Part shown: positions 61,812 through 64,000 of the stretch, piece by piece | How the letters are laid out: every line of letters begins with the position of its first letter | How positions within the stretch are numbered: the first letter of the stretch is position 1 | Assembly (NCBI GenBank): GCA_964592595.1 | Contig: CAZQFH010000012.1 | Location: forward strand, 1-64,000 | Reading direction: 5' to 3' | Length of the DNA: 64,000 nt | DNA from: UBA5536 sp964592595 | Lineage (GTDB): Bacteria; Bacteroidota; Bacteroidia; Bacteroidales; F082 | Made by a program: the position numbers and the translations under genes | Notes under the pieces: generated by a model | Databases searched by the model: none | Told to the model about the DNA's origin: nothing | The model's input: the letters and a program-made list of their open reading frames with translations, nothing else

Positions 61812-63161
61812 ATGAAATCTTACCCAAAAAGCGATGCCCTCTACCAAAAAGCCGTTGAGCTGATTCCGGGCGGAGTGAGCAGAAATACTGTTTTTCATAA
61901 GCCACACCCACATTACGTCGCCGAAGCAAAAGGCTGTTATGTGAAAGATGTGGACGGTGTGCAACGCATCGACTTTGCCAATAATATGGCCTCGTTGATT
62001 CATGGCCATGCACATCCTGCCATCGTGGAAGCTGTGATAGAGCAATTGCAAAAAGGAACGGCTTACACATTGGCTACCGAGGCGGAAGTAAAACTAGCTG
62101 AAGAACTTCACAAACGTGCGCCCGGATTTGAAAAAATTCGTTTTGTAAACAGTGGTACAGAAGCTGTTATGGCTATGATAAAAGCTTCCAGAGCCTTCAC
62201 CGGAAAACCTAAAATTGCTAAAGCCGAAGGTGCTTACCATGGTACCTACGATTTTGCGGAAGTGAGTCAAACTTCAAATCCATTCAATTGGGGCGACATA
62301 AGCAGCCCCAACAGTGTGCCCTTAGCCGAAGGTACTCCGCAGGAAGTTTTGGATAACGTTATCATTTTCCCCTACAATGATATCGAACGTGCTTTGGCAA
62401 TTCTCGACAATCATGCAGATGAAATTGCGTGTATCATCATAGATCCTGTTCCACACCGCGTAGGCTTGCTCGAGGGCACACATGAGTTTGTTGAAGCATT
62501 ATACGATTGGTCTCGCCGCAACAGCTCTCTGCTTGTATTTGACGAAGTAGTAACATTTAGGGTTAATTACGGTGGAGCACAGGAAAAATATCGTGTAAAA
62601 CCTGACCTCACTGCATTGGGCAAAATTATTGGCGGCGGTTTTCCTGTTGGCGCCTTAGCCGGCAGATCGGATATTATGGAGGTGCTTGATCCGCGCCAGG
62701 CTAAACTCAGGTTTCCTCATTCAGGAACGTTTTCTGCCAATCCTATTACCATGACAGCCGGACGTGTTGCAATGGAATTATTTGATCAACAAGCTGTTGA
62801 CGATTTGAATAATCTTACCAAAATAGCCATTATTCAAATTGAGAATGCCATCAGATTGGCTGACGTACCCATTTCTATAACAGGAGCTGGCTCGATGTTT
62901 AGGCTGCATTTCAGGCAGGTACCGCCACAAACCTACCGCGAAGCCTATCAGCGTCCTGCTGTGTATGCTGTTATAAATGAACTACTTGATTATCTTTTCT
63001 ACAAAGAAAAGCTGATTATGATCAATACTTGTGCTTGTATGTTTTCAACAGCCCTTACGCAGAAGGAAGTTGACCGCTTGTCGCAAGCTCTGCTCAATGG
63101 TTTCCGTTATATCCGTCCACGTCTTGAGGAATTATATACTCAAAATGTGAGCTTTCCATAA
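61812..63161 (+). CDS. Class III aminotransferase, possible beta-amino acid aminotransferase
   Basis: A 449-residue PLP enzyme of the glutamate-1-semialdehyde aminotransferase branch. The PLP contacts are SGTEA (114-118), DEVVTF (244-249) and the Schiff-base Lys271 in ALGKIIGGGFPVGA. It starts LYQKAVELIPGGVSR as in that branch. Known beta-phenylalanine aminotransferases belong to the same branch. The enzyme is not likely to be HemL: GSA aminomutases are about 430 residues, the C-terminal part differs, and the operon is not for heme. In context it would convert a 3-amino acid to a 3-oxo acid for the CoA-transferase. That function is inference from gene order. Confidence 0.85.
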   Translation: MKSYPKSDALYQKAVELIPGGVSRNTVFHKPHPHYVAEAKGCYVKDVDGVQRIDFANNMASLIHGHAHPAIVEAVIEQLQKGTAYTLATEAEVKLAEELHKRAPGFEKIRFVNSGTEAVMAMIKASRAFTGKPKIAKAEGAYHGTYDFAEVSQTSNPFNWGDISSPNSVPLAEGTPQEVLDNVIIFPYNDIERALAILDNHADEIACIIIDPVPHRVGLLEGTHEFVEALYDWSRRNSSLLVFDEVVTFRVNYGGAQEKYRVKPDLTALGKIIGGGFPVGALAGRSDIMEVLDPRQAKLRFPHSGTFSANPITMTAGRVAMELFDQQAVDDLNNLTKIAIIQIENAIRLADVPISITGAGSMFRLHFRQVPPQTYREAYQRPAVYAVINELLDYLFYKEKLIMINTCACMFSTALTQKEVDRLSQALLNGFRYIRPRLEELYTQNVSFP

Positions 63162-63184
63162 TAATTAAAAACTAAGCTCTACTC

Positions 63185-64000
63185 ATGACCAAAGAAGTAT
63201 TTATTTGTGATGCTGTGCGCACTCCGGTAGGAAGATATGCTGGTGGCCTGGCAAGTGTTCGTCCAGATGATTTGGCTGCGCTTACGCTTAAAGCTTTACT
63301 TAAACGCAACCCTGGCATCAAGCCCGAAGCTATTGATGATGTGATGTTAGGCTGTGCCAATCAGGCAGGAGAAGATAATCGTAATGTAGCCCGCATGGCT
63401 TTGCTTGTTGCTGGTTTGCCTGATTCAGTTCCGGGCATGACAATCAACAGGTTATGTGGCTCAGGAATGGATGCTGTTGGAACAGCCGCCAGAGCTATTA
63501 AGGCTGGTGAAGCAGATCTTATCTTTGCTGGCGGTGTAGAAAGTATGTCGCGGGCTCCATTCGTGATGGGAAAATCAGAAACAGCGTTTGGACGTGCTCC
63601 AGAGCTGTTTGACACTACACTCGGATGGCGTTTTATCAACCCCGAACTGGATAAAATTTACGGCACGGATTCGATGATGCAAACTGCTGAAAATATTGCT
63701 GATATGCTGAATATCAGTAGAGAAGATCAGGATGCTTTTGCTTTTAGAAGTCAGCAAAAAGCAGCAGATGCACAACAATATGGTCTTTACGAAGATGAAA
63801 TCATTGATGTAGTGATTCCTCAACGAAAAGGAGAACCAATAGTTATCACTACGGATGAACATCCACGATTATCAAGTATTGAAAAGCTTGCAAACCTCAG
63901 AGTGCTAACACGCAAAGACGGAACGATTACAGCCGGAAATGCCTCCGGCATCAATGATGGCGCTGCAGCCCTTATCATTGCATCAGCGGAGGCCGTTAAG
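63185..64000 (+). CDS. Thiolase, 3-oxoadipyl-CoA type (PcaF-like), partial
   Basis: The first 272 codons of a thiolase; the gene runs off the window. The acyl-accepting Cys lies in TINRLCGSGMDAVGT. GCANQAGEDNRNVARMALL, ESMSRAPFVMGK and the FDTTLGWRFINP segment are characteristic of the PcaF/PaaJ branch, which cleaves 3-oxoadipyl-CoA to succinyl-CoA and acetyl-CoA. The catalytic His and second Cys would lie beyond the end. It starts 23 bases after the aminotransferase stop and completes the set aminomutase, CoA-transferase, aminotransferase, thiolase. A second, PhaA-like thiolase lies at 26347-27525. Confidence 0.9.
   Translation, partial: MTKEVFICDAVRTPVGRYAGGLASVRPDDLAALTLKALLKRNPGIKPEAIDDVMLGCANQAGEDNRNVARMALLVAGLPDSVPGMTINRLCGSGMDAVGTAARAIKAGEADLIFAGGVESMSRAPFVMGKSETAFGRAPELFDTTLGWRFINPELDKIYGTDSMMQTAENIADMLNISREDQDAFAFRSQQKAADAQQYGLYEDEIIDVVIPQRKGEPIVITTDEHPRLSSIEKLANLRVLTRKDGTITAGNASGINDGAAALIIASAEAVK

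Noticed and set aside
61812..63161. Glutamate-1-semialdehyde aminomutase (HemL) for heme synthesis
   Set aside because: The protein belongs to the same branch, but it sits in a CoA-transferase/thiolase operon and its C-terminal part does not read as HemL.

Overview
The window looks like a chromosomal segment of a Bacteroidota (Bacteroidetes) bacterium. The evidence is A+T-rich DNA, several promoters of the Bacteroidota type (TTG, 17-21 bases, TAnnTTTG), almost no Shine-Dalgarno sequences, a surface-type lipoprotein signal, a TonB-dependent receptor, and families typical of this phylum (DUF6266, DUF5916, DUF2490, biosynthetic arginine decarboxylase). I cannot name the genus. I saw no rRNA, tRNA or CRISPR array.

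Layout. 1-1502: A+T-rich sequence with palindromic repeats and a DUF6266 gene interrupted by one in-frame stop. 1649-2422: TauE/SafE-type permease. 2802-11530: a Wsp-like chemosensory operon (CheW, CheR-TPR, CheW, MCP, CheA-REC, CheB) that ends in a receiver-histidine kinase instead of a diguanylate cyclase. 11656-14546, minus strand: glutamate dehydrogenase and two secreted proteins. 14774-22263: small protein, TonB receptor, MFS permease, then the last three heme-synthesis enzymes HemN, HemG and HemH; this could be a porphyrin import-and-conversion set. 22622-26150: lactate dehydrogenase, S9-type peptidase, hemolysin III-like membrane protein and an anchored protein of unknown function. 26347-35901: thiolase, SDR, KAS III-like protein with altered catalytic residues, sodium symporter, acyl-CoA synthetase, surface lipoprotein, outer-membrane barrel and periplasmic hydrolase; this reads as an uptake, activation and thiolysis route for an unknown acid or ester. 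36056-37991: lgt and suhB.

38046-46069, minus strand, is a type I restriction-modification island in the order hsdR, GxxExxY protein, RhuM-PLD fusion, hsdS, RAYT transposase, hsdM. The RAYT gene is flanked and penetrated by REP-like palindromes, and its stop overlaps the hsdM start. 46207-58504 holds mostly housekeeping genes: DEAD-box helicase, NfeD protease, macro-domain protein, DUF5916 protein, PfkB kinase, speA, a BadF-type kinase, miaA and a CCA-adding enzyme family member.

58675-64000 is the most interesting stretch. A divergent radical-SAM 2,3-aminomutase is followed by both subunits of a PcaIJ-like 3-oxoacid CoA-transferase, a class III aminotransferase and a PcaF-like thiolase. In order these could convert an alpha-amino acid to a beta-amino acid, a beta-keto acid, a beta-ketoacyl-CoA and finally acetyl-CoA plus a shorter acyl-CoA. 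The aminomutase lacks the two Asp residues that hold the lysine side chain in true lysine 2,3-aminomutase. With the 3-oxoadipate-type partners this points to a substrate such as 2-aminoadipate. That assignment is inference.
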